Source: Ceratothoa steindachneri (taxonomy: Eukaryota; Arthropoda; Malacostraca; Isopoda; Cymothoidae). Taken from it: DNA of 64,000 nucleotides. This document shows positions 47,605-58,249 of the stretch, in pieces. The translations under genes were made by a program, and so were the position numbers. The notes under the pieces were generated by a model, which saw nothing but the letters and a program-made list of their open reading frames with translations, was not told where the DNA came from and ran no database searches. Each line of letters starts with the position of its first letter. Within the stretch, counting starts at the first letter, position 1. The stretch is from assembly GCA_963969495.1 (NCBI GenBank), contig OZ018321.1, positions 72,604,786 through 72,668,785 on the forward strand, written 5' to 3'.

Positions 47605-49206
47605 CTAGACTAGTATGCATTGATTTTTTTCGATTTTTGCGGCAGTCATGCATATGCGAGCAGTTATTCTTATGGAGTTATTATAAATCTGAAAATGTCT
47701 GCCTATTGTATGTTTAGTCAGGTGAGGGTTCCATCGAGCTGGGATATCTGACGTAAATATTGAGTATTGGGTTAGGCTTAAGTATCCGCCTCGGGCAATC
47801 CTGTTCTGAGGAGGAATTTTGTCCAATTGTTCATATATTTATTTAGGCGTACCTCATTCATCGCGTAGTCGCGGAGAAGTTTCTTTGAGATAAGAGTTGG
47901 TCTAAGCTGCAGAATCCTGAATTGAACTCTCCTCTGCCAAACTTTCTCAAACATTTTAGTGACATCATGACACCAAATATACACCTAACTCCCTTTTCTT
48001 ATTTCTTGGGGGATCTTATCAGTGATCAAGCTGATCGCTATCTGCGTACTTCTTACATTTATGAATCTATATTATTATGGTTGTAGAGGGATTTTTGCTA
48101 CAGGTATTGAGTGAGTCTTCGATTGAGTATTTTTTCGAAGATTGTCCCGCCAAATTTCAAAAGAGAATTTTTTCCAGTACCTCTTTTTACTCTTGAGAAG
48201 TTTCCCTGTCTCGGCTATCACTCTTATTTTCACTAGTTTGCTATCACGAACTAAGAGTCGGTGTTGAGACAAACATTCGAAATTCTTTTTTCCTTTCTTC
48301 TTGAATGTACCTTGGAGTTTTGATGTAATAACCTAGTCAGCCCCGAGTAGCTAGGTGCATTATGTTTAAAGGAATCTAAGTCGCTTTACAGATCTTCAGT
48401 AGATATTAGTGCCTTACTGCCTAATCGCATGCCCTCTCCTTTAGTGACCTGATAGATAGGATGCGTTTTTTTCTATTACTTCATTTAGATTGTGGATTAT
48501 TTAGTTTTCGGATACTATATCAAACTGTTCGTTTTCCTCTTCGCTTATGGGAATTATCGATTCCCAGCTCTCACGGAAGATCTGTTCTATTTCTTCCTCT
48601 TCTGTTTTTATTTATCTTATTATTTCCTATTTTTATTTTCTTTTGTGGAGTTAACTGTTTAAGTCTGTTTAGTTGTTTCCCGAACTCTAAGTATTACTTC
48701 ATTTAGATTGTGGATTATTTAGTTTTCGGATACTATATCAAACTGTTCGTTTTCCTCTTCGCTTATGGGAATTATCGATTCCCAGCTCTCACGGAAGATC
48801 TGTTCTATTTCTTCCTCTTCTGTTTTTATTTATCTTATTATTTCCTATTTTTATTTTCTTTTGTGGAGTTAACTGTTTAAGTCTGTTTAGTTGTTTCCCG
48901 AACTCTAAGTAAGAAGCTTGTTCTTTCAATTTTTCTTAATTTTTCTTATTCTGTCAATTGATGCTCGTGGGTATCTTATGATTCTTTTCTGTAATTTTCA
49001 TCTATTACTTGGAGGGCTTTGTCAATCTCCTCGAGGTTACCATCATCTAGCATTGGTGGAATATAGTTTTGTACTGTCTCTGTGTATTTCTGCCAATTTT
49101 TCCGCTTATAATTTTTAATCGGGATTGCATGGATTTGAATTGGGTTTCTATTGACAGTCAGGGAGTTTCCTATATGATTACTGAATAGGATTACTTCTGG
49201 TTCCAT
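47605..49206 (-). pseudogene. LINE ORF2 (endonuclease tail and RT), broken
   Basis: 49206-48976 reads NPIQIHAIPIKNYKRKNWQK then YTETVQNYIPPMLDDGNLEE and IDKALQVI, the segment after the endonuclease active site in Jockey-like ORF2. 47984-47778 reads DVTKMFEKVWQRRVQFRILQ (RT motif A region, where the family has D-x-x-x-A-F-D-x-V-W), then KLLRDYAMNEVR and FLLRTGLPE (motif B region, family RSGVPQGSVLSP). 47826-47605 continues TQYSIFTSDIP. The catalytic YADD is not readable. The middle contains the exact 218-bp duplication. Confidence 0.72.
48474..48909. repeat. Exact 218-bp tandem duplication
   Basis: 48474-48691 is repeated at 48692-48909; I find no difference between the two copies. It starts TATTACTTCATTTAGATTG and ends CCCGAACTCTAAG. 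It lies inside an old decayed LINE, so perfect identity means a very recent event or an assembly artefact. Confidence 0.93.
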
Positions 49207-49999
49207 GAAGAAATTGAACCGTATGTTGAAATGAACTAGATATATATTACGCTCGGTAGCTCAGCGTCCTGTAAGAATATGAATAAGAATGTGGGACAAA
49301 CCATTACTGCTGCATGGGTAGTTGATATCCAGTATCAATCATCACATAAGTTCCGTTTACAGGTCCACTACGAGATACTATTCTTCTAAGTTTCCCATTT
49401 GGCGATATTTAATGTTTTTCTTCAGCGCGATTGCTGCTCTATCATATCTTTCTTGTGTGTAATTTTAAACTATTGTCGCATATTTACAAATCTTTATATG
49501 TTCTCTGAATTATCCTCTCATGTGTTGCTCTGAATGTGCTTCTTTCATGTGTTTCTCTGAGTGCCCCTTTCATGTGTATGATCTGAGTCCTTATGTGCAT
49601 TATCTTCTTGGTCCGTGCCCTCTGTCTCATTGTCAATTTTAATATGAATATTTGGAAAACTGTTGAGTCCGGATTTTTTATGCTCATTATCTTGGAGAAC
49701 TGATTTTTTTTCTATTACAGAGTTCAGTACTTCTGTGTAGCACACAGGGAGAGTGAAATTAGCCAAGTGATTATCAATTATACAGGTCATTATCTTGTCA
49801 TTTTATCCTCCTTTAATGTGAAAAGTTCTTCCTATTGCTGCATAATTAGGTTCCTCATGTTTGGTTGTGTCTGCATAAGAGATGTTTTTCATTCTTTTCT
49901 TTTGCTATTCTTTGTTTAAAATTATATTCTCTTTCATTGAGTAGCTAAAAACTATAATGTGATGCAGTCCATGTAAGTTTAGGTATTTCTTTGTTCTCT

Positions 50000-50569
50000 T
50001 TTCGCAATCATTATCCTGGTAGCCTTCGTGTGCGCATTTGGAGCATAAAGTTTTGACTTTTTCTTGGCAACTTGATGTAGTCTGTCATTTCATTGTCTAC
50101 TATATGAAGCACAACTGTATAATATGCAATTATTCTTTATGAATGTTTTTGAGGGTATTCTCATGTTGGATGCGAGAGATGCCCTTGAATGCAGCCTTGA
50201 CATAAATGTCTGTAGTCCCTAAATTAATTTTATACCCGTGAGTTTGTTCTCTGCAGTGATTCTAATTTTCTAATTGTTCTTCAATTTTCATGTCGTGTTC
50301 GCAGATAACGCTCCTATTTTCAGTGACTAGTTGAGTAGTTTGACTTCGTAACCAATTCGTTTCAGTGCTTCTGCTCCATCTTTGGATAGAATCCGGCCGA
50401 CGTCTCGATCTTGGTTACACAATGAGATATATCCATTTTGTACATCAATTCTTTTAATTAATTCTACTTGGTGTTCGACGAAGAGGAATTTACATAGTTT
50501 TTGCTCAAGGAAAAGGGTTGTACCGGAAATGCCCTCAGAGGAACACTCCTTGTCATTCCCTCCATCCAT
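50000..50569 (-). pseudogene. LINE ORF1 (nucleic-acid-binding, zinc knuckle), broken
   Basis: 50569-50327 reads QKLCKFLFVEHQVELIKRID then NGYISLCNQDRDVGRILSKD and GAEALKRIGYEVKLLN, like the start of Jockey ORF1 where a condition 'IL..GA..L..IGY.V' precedes an RRM. After several stops the stretch near 50050-50000 reads LCSKCAHEGYQDNDCEKRTK, a C-x2-C-x4-(H to Y)-x4-C zinc knuckle with one ligand changed. ORF1 would coat the RNA in the cytoplasm and nucleus during retrotransposition. Not functional. Confidence 0.62.
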
Positions 50570-51229
50570 CCTCTTGATGAAGGGGTTGGGTACGTAATGC
50601 TCTTTGTTTTTTTTTTATAGTCTTCTAGGTAACCTTCTTAGTTCCTTGAATTACTGTTCTTGTTTACCTGCTGTTATTTTCTGTAAGTATTAAAGTGTGG
50701 TGTGTGTGAGTATGAAATTCGGATGACATTTTAATATCGATATTCCCTCCCTCCATGATCGCCACGAATCACGCGATTCAGTTTGGCCAAGATGATGAAG
50801 GGGGATCCCTCTCGAGGGATAGTGGTCGCCTTATTAATAACCACATCTAGGGATGCCCCCCTATTGAGGGTTTACTTATCAAAGATACTTCTAGCGTATA
50901 CAAAGACGGCTACATATTCCCCTGTTTCTGGCCGGGCCCTCAAGGTGTGTTTTTTTACCTACCACCGAGGATTGCATGTCCGTCCATTGCCACCGCTCTC
51001 TGAGCGGGCTTTCCCTCAGACTTGCTTTCCCTGGTGGCTTCAATTATGACTGTCCCAGTTGATGGCATATTTGAAATGAGGTTATGAGGCGAACTTGATC
51101 CACGCGACACCACCACTAATAAACTAACCATCTTTAAACCGTCTATAAGCTGTAAATATTGGTTTCGTGCCTTTTTTAGTCCAGAAGTTCTCCTCGGAGA
51201 TGAAAAGCAGACAATATTATTCAGCGAAT

Positions 51230-51310
51230 AATCGGGCGTCAATGGTAACACTTAAGTTCTTAAGTGAAAGGACGCTGGTTCAAAACCCGGTGAGGTCTGA
51301 TGATTTTTCA
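51230..51310 (+). repeat. tRNA-like SINE head (possible)
   Basis: GTCAATGGTAACAC resembles a pol III box A, CTTAAGTTCTTAAG forms a stem where an anticodon arm would be, and GGTTCAAAACC matches box B (GGTTCRANNCC). The acceptor stem does not close, so it is not a working tRNA. A tRNA-derived SINE is the likeliest reading. Confidence 0.4.
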
Positions 51311-53251
51311 TCTTTAACCAAGCAAGACCTTATGCGAGACTAAATTTGATAAATATATTGGAAGGAAATGGATAAAAAATAGATCGATTTTATAATCTTT
51401 AGTAGGAAAACTTTCATCATGGGTGTATCAAATATAAGCTCTTTTAACATGGAAAACAATCAGAGATTACTCCAAGACATGATTATAATAGATAGAAAAG
51501 AGAAAAGAAAACTCTTGACAGAGGCAAAACCCTTCAGAAATTTGACAGGCAAATTAATAGAATTACTCTTTTAAAATACACTACCGAATAAGTTTAATGG
51601 ACTCCATGATTATTACAGAAATTGGCAAAAAGTATGAAAGAAACGGATTTACAATGAGTAACTGAACAACTTTGCGACAAAAGCGGAAAAATAAGACGTG
51701 TTAGAATAATTAGAGAAAAAATAAATGTACAGCTCTCACCTAGCTTCTTAAAACCAATCCCAAGTAGAACATAGAATAAATGATAGAAATTTCGAAAAAA
51801 CAACAATTATAAATTAATCTATAAAATTGCTGAAACAAAACTTAACAATATGCAGTCAGCAACGCAAAATACTAATAGACATATTAGGAAATAAAATTAA
51901 AATCAGAGAAAATTTGGTTGAAAGAGTTGTAAAATTGTATTAATAACTATTTAATAACAATGAATAACAATATCAGAAAACAATTATCACAATAAATAAG
52001 GAGGACGCCCAATAGTAAGGACGTAATTTTGCATCCAATTAAAACCATGAAAACCAGTTAATTGCGTGGGAGTTGACAATAGAACCTATAAAAACTAGGA
52101 ATGTAGGAAATTTTATTCATACTCGCTAGTCTGTTTAAAAAAAATTTAAGGGAATAGAATATTCCAAGTACCTGGTCCAACTCTTCATCTGTAGTTGTTT
52201 TTATAATATGTGTTTGGGAGTCTTAATGACCTGGACGCCAATCAGTCGCTTATCATTAACGTATAAATTACAAAAAAAAATCCTGAACCAACACAAACGC
52301 TCGACTGCGATGAGATACTTGCCTAATTAGGTTTCAGAAGTAAATATGAATAAGTGCTTTGGCAATGATTGCTGAGATAAAGCCCACGAAATTCCTCTCA
52401 CTGTGACATTCACAGACAATGAAAATGCTTTTAGTTTAGTCATCATTTCTAAGAGCACAATGGAAACAGCGAATCAGTTAAACGTTCATTGACAAACATT
52501 TATAAATATACATATAGAAATAAAAAGTGTTTATTAAAGTGACGTGATCAGTAGTGAAATCCAAATAAAAAAAAAAGACACGAGACTTTCGTCTCCTGTA
52601 GTTGCTTTGAGAGATGTCTGAGTAAATTTTAAGGAATTGGGTTCGGAAGCAAAGGAGAATCAGAACTAATGACAACTATTTAAGTTAACTTCGCCTTCCT
52701 GAGGGTACGTTTTTTCTTGCCCCTGTAACGAAGATTTACAGTCCAAGAACAGACTTTGCCAGAAAGAAAAACAATTAAAATTAGCAATCAAATTTTAGGC
52801 TAGGTAGAAGAATGAGGAGATGTAGGAAAGCTTGTCACCAGACATGAGGATTCAAAATTAAATTAATGGGAAAAAATTAGAATGAAGCCACTAAGAGTAT
52901 ATATATAAATTCCAGAGGAAATGAGGGAAACTCAGAGAAACTAATAAAATTTCGACGTTATGAATAAGCCAAGGTTAGATTAAAATAAATACATGGATTG
53001 CAATGTAAACACGCGTAAAGACATTTTAGAATGAAAAAAAGTTTGCGATGAAAAGATGTGCATGAGACACCTTTAGAAAAAATGACAAAAGACTGATAAA
53101 ATGCTAACTTGGAAAGTTTTATAGATAAAGAGACAAAAAATACGACCTTAAGAAAGCCGGTTGGTGGAATTTACTCAATAATTAACATGACAAATTTGAG
53201 GGATGAATGGTCTCAGTAAAAGATTTTGGGGATTTGTTTCACCAACAGGAA

Positions 53252-53292
<41 letters not shown>

Positions 53293-53552
53293 GCACTAGG
53301 TTTTTAGATTAATGTATTATTTTACTTTGTTTTCTCGCAATATTCTTTTGTAAAAATAAATGTTTGAATCGCACCAAAGTAGCCAGAAGTGTATTGAGAT
53401 AGTGTCTAAGGAGATTGCATCAAAGAGTATCAACTTGACGATCATTAAGGACTTTAAAAATACTGATTACACTCCTGAAAAGAAGTCTTTTGAGCCCGCT
53501 AGTTTAGTACATGATAGCTCAGATTGTCTCAAAGAAAAATAATAACAAAATT
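51311..53552. other. AT-rich DNA, no gene recognised
   Basis: No domain on either strand. A short (AT)n run lies at 53253-53288. The 60-codon plus ORF at 53360-53542 is not recognised; it lies just before the Tc1 fragment but does not match that family. Confidence 0.45.
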
Positions 53553-53770
53553 CTTGGCTGAAATTACATCGAACTTTTGGAACCGTTGCTCGGGAATTTA
53601 CCAGATTTTAACCCAGTAGAGAATTTGTAGGCAATTATCAAACTGGCGGTTGCTAAACAGAAGCAATCTATTTGTAAGCATTTGCGGCTACTTATCAAAC
53701 AAAGATCGACGAAATTTAGTCAACTTTGGTTTCGAGGGTGCCAAAACGAATCTACGCTGTAGGGTGAACA
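53553..53770 (+). pseudogene. Tc1/mariner transposase C-terminal fragment
   Basis: Reads LPDFNPVENL, then a stop where the family has Trp, AIIKLAVAKQKQSICKHLRL, and after a frame change RVPKRIYAVG-like residues. This matches the end of DD34E Tc1-type transposases (SPDLNPIENLW...I...VPKRI.AV) including the last catalytic Glu (NPVENL). Only about 70 codons survive. Confidence 0.75.
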
Positions 53771-54174
53771 AGAGACATTAATGTGAATAATGACTGTGCG
53801 CATCAATTACCTGTATTTAAAAATAAATTTGCTTCGAGCTCTAAAACTTTTACCGTTTTCCTTTAAATTATGATACAAACATAGTTAAACAAAAAGACAA
53901 AACAAACACCTGTCTGCAGGTAGGTCAAATTATGACAAAAAAAATTATAAATGAAAAGGGAAAATACAATTCTGAGCGTTTTCCTTAGTATTCTTAAAGA
54001 TCATTTCAAGAAATAACAAAAGGAACGTCAGGCATTAGCCTAAATAGTAGAACGTGGAGGATTTCGTCATTCTTTCCCCAAATGCTAATTAAGAGGTACA
54101 AATCTTGAAAATAATTATATTATTGATGCTTAGAGCGATGAGTTTTATGAAAACGGAAACGGGTAAGGGATGGC

Positions 54175-55480
54175 AATTTTAACGATTGTAGGAAGGATAT
54201 CGAAAGTCAAAGTATCAAATGGACAAAGTATCGAATGGCCAAAATATCAAATGATTGTGTATCATTGCTGTAATAAATGATTTTAAATTTAAAAATAAAT
54301 AACTTTGAAGAAAGTGGGACATCAATAATAATTTTATGGCACTTTAAACGTATGAATTAAACAAAAAATAAAGAGTTGAAATATTTATTTGAAATATAAT
54401 AGTTAAAAAGAAAAAAGATAAATATTTTTACATAGGCATGATGATTACAATGCTTTAAATTAGTGTAAAAATATTTAAAAAATTAAGAAATTTAAATTTA
54501 ATTAAAACAAGGTCTGCCTGCTTGCTCCAGGCGTAGTTTTCTCAAAAATTGATCTTCTGTAGGGTGACAAACCATTAATCTTTTTAGAAATGCATTATGC
54601 CACCCTTCAACTGAATTGTTCTTTATTGGCAAATCATTTACAACTCTTTCGTAAACTGACCACATTTCAAGATCAATTACTGGCTTTCTTCTTCCCTCTC
54701 CGAATAATACCTAAACATGTACCTTCAAAATACTGTAAAAACTCTCTCAATGTTTCATTAGTTTCCTCATCAAACGATTCCATCAATTTATTTAATACGT
54801 CGTAAACATCACTAAGAGGAACAAAAGTAATCACCTGCAGTTGTTTTTTAATTATTTCATTATTACAGTCGTTATACCAGGCTTGGAGGTTTGTATTTTT
54901 CTCCACAAACACTGCCCAAAAATGAAAGAAACAACCATAGATTGAAGCTTCAGTATAAACTTTCTTTAATAACGGTTATTGAAAGAGTATTTAATTGATA
55001 TGTATGGAATAAGTTAAAAATGGTGGAATAAGTTTTCTAATTCTTCTTCTCGGTTTTGCAATATACTAACGGCAATGTCTTATTTTCAGCACAAAGACCA
55101 TGAATGGTATATAATTGTTTTCCAATAGGGACTGAATTAAATGTTCCATCACAAAACCATCTTTTATGTGACTTCATAATGTTGATGTATTCGACTGTCG
55201 AATATACATTCACTTAGCGGAATTTTAGAAATTTAATTCCTTTTCCATTCAGGAAATATACTATCTGTTCGAAAAATATTTCCCTTGAACACGCTTCCTT
55301 CAAATGTTCGTTCGGTTACGGTATTTTCAAAGAAAATATTGTCCGATAAGAACCCACCCCAGTGTCGTTCGTTCTATATAATGTCACTTCGATACTTTGT
55401 CCATTCGATACTTTGTCCATTCTATACTTTGCCCTTCGAAACTTTGTTTTTCTATACTTTGTCATTCGATACTCTTCCCG
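54175..55480 (-). mobile_element. Mutator-like element (MULE) with inverted subterminal repeats
   Basis: Left 54197-54255 carries about three copies of a 17-bp word, GACAAAGTATCGAATGG and variants. Right 55380-55475 carries about six copies in the opposite orientation (CCATTCGATACTTTGTC). The transposase remnant lies between on the minus strand. Repeated short words inside long ends are common for transposase binding in MULEs. Exact ends and the expected 8-10 bp target duplication were not resolved. Confidence 0.8.
54500..55215 (-). pseudogene. MULE transposase, broken
   Basis: On the minus strand about 55210-55030 reads KRWFCDGTFNSVPIGKQLYT then IHGLCAENKTLPLVYCKTEK, the start of the MULE catalytic domain (family W-x-x-DGTF...LYTIHG; the Asp is the first catalytic residue). 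After a deletion, 54912-54673 reads TFVPLSDVYDVLNKLMESFD and LREFLQYFEGTCLGIIRRGK. A frame change leads to MWSVYERVVNDLPIKNNSVE then GWHNAFLKRLMVCHPTEDQF (about 54670-54520), the conserved NNSVEGWH block with the last acidic residue. FLYWCH-linked MULEs of insects and crustaceans look like this. Frameshifts make it inactive. Confidence 0.88.
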
Positions 55481-55639
55481 CACAGGAATTGTAACAGGAA
55501 TTTCGAGAAAATTCAGGAGATCGGGTACGGAAGCCTTTGTAAAAATATATTATGTTTGCCATATAACAAAGTTTATTCCGGGTTCTTAACATAAACGCAA
55601 TAATCGCGTCATGCCTAAAAAAGTCCCCCGCCCAAGAAT

Positions 55640-55980
55640 TATTTATTTTATACGATGTATTAAGTGCAAATAAATGTTACACTGGACAAACAGGTAAAGA
55701 ATTACAAGCTTGTATCAAACATCACCAATAGACGGACGGAACCATAGTGAGCAATCTGTCATAAACTTGCACATGTATAATTTTTACCACACAATCGACT
55801 AGAAGAGTATCAAAACCTATCATTAAATGTAGCAATTTTATGTGTAGACACATTTTAGAGTCAGGATCCATTAGCTTTACCAAATTTTGACATAAACCCT
55901 GGTTTGTTTTCGCTTTACCGAATCTCTACTTCCTTTATAAAATCTAAAGATAAGATGTTACAAGATTTTATATGCCCCTA
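55640..55980 (+). pseudogene. Penelope GIY-YIG endonuclease fragment (fourth family)
   Basis: Plus-strand frames give FIRCIKCK, then CYTGQTGKELQACIKHHQ and, after stops and shifts, TIDWKSIKTYH and ESGSISFTKF. The pattern matches the PLE GIY-YIG nuclease (C-x-x-C, Y-x-GQTG-x-x-L, K-x-H, then the IDW and ESG blocks). It is clearly more decayed than the copy at 45925 and differs from it, so another family or an older insertion. Confidence 0.68.
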
Positions 55981-55984
55981 ATTA

Positions 55985-56210
55985 TTGTTTAGTAAAGGTG
56001 GTCCAATCTCCAACTCTTTACTATTTAGGCAAATGTCTAACCTTCATTTTTTTTATTCTCTGAAAAGGTCTATGAGAATAAAGTCAAAAACGCTCGGAAT
56101 CGTTTTTTCACTTTTCGTTTTTTTCGTACTAAAACAAAATGAAGCGTTTGATCAATTCTATAAATTAAATTATATGAAAAATTATAATGGTCTCAAAACA
56201 TTTGGTCATG

Positions 56211-56253
<43 letters not shown>

Positions 56254-56289
56254 CAAAGGTTATACACAAAATGAAGAACAGATATCATA
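55985..56289. other. AT-rich stretch with (AT)n at 56213-56250
   Basis: A plus-strand ORF of 104 codons ends in the AT repeat and has no domain. Treated as non-coding. Confidence 0.5.
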
Positions 56290-56400
56290 CAGGAGATAAA
56301 CAGAGAAAACCTATTAGAAAAAAAACACGTCACACGGGCCAGGCTTCGAACCTCAGACCTTTTGTTATCTAGACCAGTTGCAGTTTCGACTTATACCATC
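56290..56400 (-). repeat. tRNA-like SINE head (possible)
   Basis: On the minus strand GGATGGTATAAGTCGAAACT resembles a box A region and GGTTCGAAGCC is a good box B about 35 bp later (pol III spacing). No cloverleaf closes, so a tRNA-derived SINE is more likely than a tRNA gene. Confidence 0.42.
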
Positions 56401-56439
56401 CTACAGGCAGAAACAGTTTTCTTTAGAGATGCGAAGGGC

Positions 56440-57310
56440 CAAAATTCGCGTGCTCTCACTTATTATGATTTATGACTTTACGGCCTTCAAAACTTTTAAT
56501 AATTCCTGGAATAACCTTAGAAAGACATTGACAATTAAATAATTTTGACGAAAATGTAAAGCAACATAAGGGTTTCAAATTTTGTTAGAATCGGACTAAT
56601 AGTTATTATGTTGTTGCCAAATAATTCACCGGCTAAACTTGGGAGGACTTTGGCAATTATTCGAAAGAGAATGTAAAAAAACATAAGGGTTTCAAATATC
56701 GTTAGAATCAGCCGAATAGTTATGAAGTTAATACCCAATATTTTCACAAATAACCTTAGGAGGACTTTCGAAATTATACCATTCGCAATAATATGTAAAA
56801 CAACATAAGGATTTCAAATTTAGTTAGAATCGGCCGAATAGTTACGATGTTATTGCCAAAACAATATAATTCCCGGACTAACTTTTGGAGGAACTTGGCA
56901 ATTATGTCATTCGAAAGAGAATATAAAACAACATAAAGGTTTTAGACTTCGTTAGAAAGTCCTTCCAAGGTTAGCCTAGTAGTAATTGTGATTTAGCAAT
57001 AACATCATAAGTATTCTGCCGATTCTATTGAAATTTGAAACTCTTATGTTGTTTTACATTCTCTTTAGAATAATATAATTTCCAAAGTCCTCCCAAGGTT
57101 ATCCCGTTAATTACTTTGTTTTGGCAATGTCATAACTGTTTGGACGATTCTTACGAAATTTGAAACCTTTATATGTTGTTTTACATTCTCTTTCGAATGG
57201 TAGAATTGCCAAGCTCCTCCCAAGATTAGTCCCGGAATTATCGAAAGTTTGAAGCTTCTAAGGTCATAAAAAAGAATAAGTGAGAGCACCGGCTTTTTGG
57301 TCAGCATACC
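56440..57310. repeat. Foldback element of 120-bp repeats with inverted arms
   Basis: Repeat units of about 120 bp (words GTTAGAATCGGCCGAATAGT, GGAGGACTTTGGCAATTAT, AACATAAGGGTTTCAAAT) run in one orientation from 56500 to about 56990 and in the opposite orientation from about 57010 to 57240. The outer arms (56443-56510 and 57225-57300) are inverted copies (AATAAGTGAGAGCAC). Two units of the same repeat lie inside the TIR transposon at 38041-38330, so both come from one family of DNA transposon. Confidence 0.82.
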
Positions 57311-57338
57311 CTGTTTTGATAAATGAACATTAACTTTC

Positions 57339-57584
57339 TAGTCATTGCGGTTAGGTAAGGGTGATAAGGTTCATTAATCCTCTAACAAGTCCCCTGGAGT
57401 TCCTCAACCCTCTTCAGGAGCGTTACATTAACGACAAGGCTTCTTGAAATTTCCTTTTGGGAGGGAAGTGGATGGTTGCCTTGTCGTATATGTAACGCTC
57501 TTGATAAGGGTTGAGGAACTCCAGGAGACTTGTCTAGAGGATTAAGGGACCTTATTATTACATTTATCTAACCGCATTGACTAC
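57339..57584. repeat. Long hairpin (inverted repeat, arms about 105 bp)
   Basis: 57339-57446 pairs with 57478-57584 (shared: CATTGCGGTTAG, GGAGTTCCTCAACCCT, AGCGTTACAT, ACGACAAGGC), with a loop of about 30 bp. The arms are about 85% alike. It looks like a foldback MITE. Confidence 0.85.
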
Positions 57585-57691
57585 AACGTTACTGTGCTTT
57601 TATCCCCTCCAAAATTTGAAAGGGCGAAAATCTACGGCTAAAATTCACGTTTTCTCCGTTTGCTTGCAAATTAAACGTAAACGTATACAAA

Positions 57692-57828
57692 AGGCTTCTT
57701 TAAATTTCCTTTTTTGGGGATAGTGGATGGTTGCCTTGTCGTATATGTGACATTCCCTAAGAGGGTTGAGGAACGCCAGAAGACTTCTCTAGAGGATTAA
57801 GGAACCTTATTATTACCCTTACCTAACC
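57692..57828. repeat. Half copy of the hairpin element
   Basis: Repeats the loop and right arm of 57446-57584 (TGGATGGTTGCCTTGTCGTA, GAGGGTTGAGGAAC, AGAGGATTAAGG) in the same orientation. It ends in CCTAACC before the (AT)n run. The left arm is missing. Confidence 0.82.
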
Positions 57829-57831
57829 AAA

Positions 57832-57835
<4 letters not shown>

Positions 57836-57874
<39 letters not shown>
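57836..57874. repeat. (AT)n microsatellite at the outer end of PLE copy 3
   Basis: About 39 bp of AT directly against the PLE sequence coding LLPKNTNIYI on the minus strand. Confidence 0.95.
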
Positions 57875-57879
<5 letters not shown>

Positions 57880-58044
57880 ATTTTTAGGAAGGAGTTTTTA
57901 TTTTATGCATGTTTTATTAAAGACCAGGTCTAGTTGAACCTTGATTAGCTTCTTTCTTTGCTTTTCTAATTTCATTATTATTCCTTTTTCGTCTTCCGAA
58001 AGGTTATAGATAAGTGTTCCGATATTCACGGTTTATTTTAGCTA

Positions 58045-58080
58045 GCTGAGCTTTCGGTCACGTTTCACCATCTTCGGAGC
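58045..58080 (-). ncRNA. Hammerhead-like motif of the second PLE family
   Basis: On the minus strand: GCT, CCGAAGA (core CUGANGA with U to C), a GGT/ACC stem II with a longer loop, GAAA, GCTC, then AGC pairing with GCT. All parts are in hammerhead order, but the core change should weaken or stop cleavage. Same place as in the other family. Confidence 0.5.
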
Positions 58081-58249
58081 GAATTAATTTTACATTGGTT
58101 AAACATTTAAAGGCATTACATTTATATACTTAAGATAATTTAGATAATGAAAATAAGGGCGAATGTGGTTGACAGGAAGTAGTTAGAAAAGGTACATTTG
58201 GGAATGGGATTTCGCTCATTATTGACCGTTAATCCGTAAAGAGTTTTAA

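Larger units (their letters stand above)
46900..51260 (-). mobile_element. Degenerate Jockey-like LINE with ORF1 and ORF2
   Basis: On the minus strand, from high to low coordinates: a leader (51260-50600), ORF1 with an RRM-like part (50569-50327) and a zinc knuckle (about 50050-50000), the endonuclease tail and linker (49206-48976), a region doubled by a 218-bp tandem copy (48909-48474), the RT fingers/palm (47984-47605) and an RT thumb/C-terminal part (about 47600-47300, KICTNDGKY then DLKLGAKRYPYTTE). Every part is broken by stops. Order and motifs fit a Jockey-clade LINE; the left limit near 46900 is approximate. Confidence 0.75.

Noticed and set aside
51230..51310. Functional tRNA gene
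   Set aside because: Box A and B words are there but the acceptor stem does not pair; kept only as a possible SINE head.
53360..53542. 60-codon plus ORF as transposase N-terminus of the Tc1 fragment
   Set aside because: No helix-turn-helix or catalytic block matches, and it is not in line with the family order.
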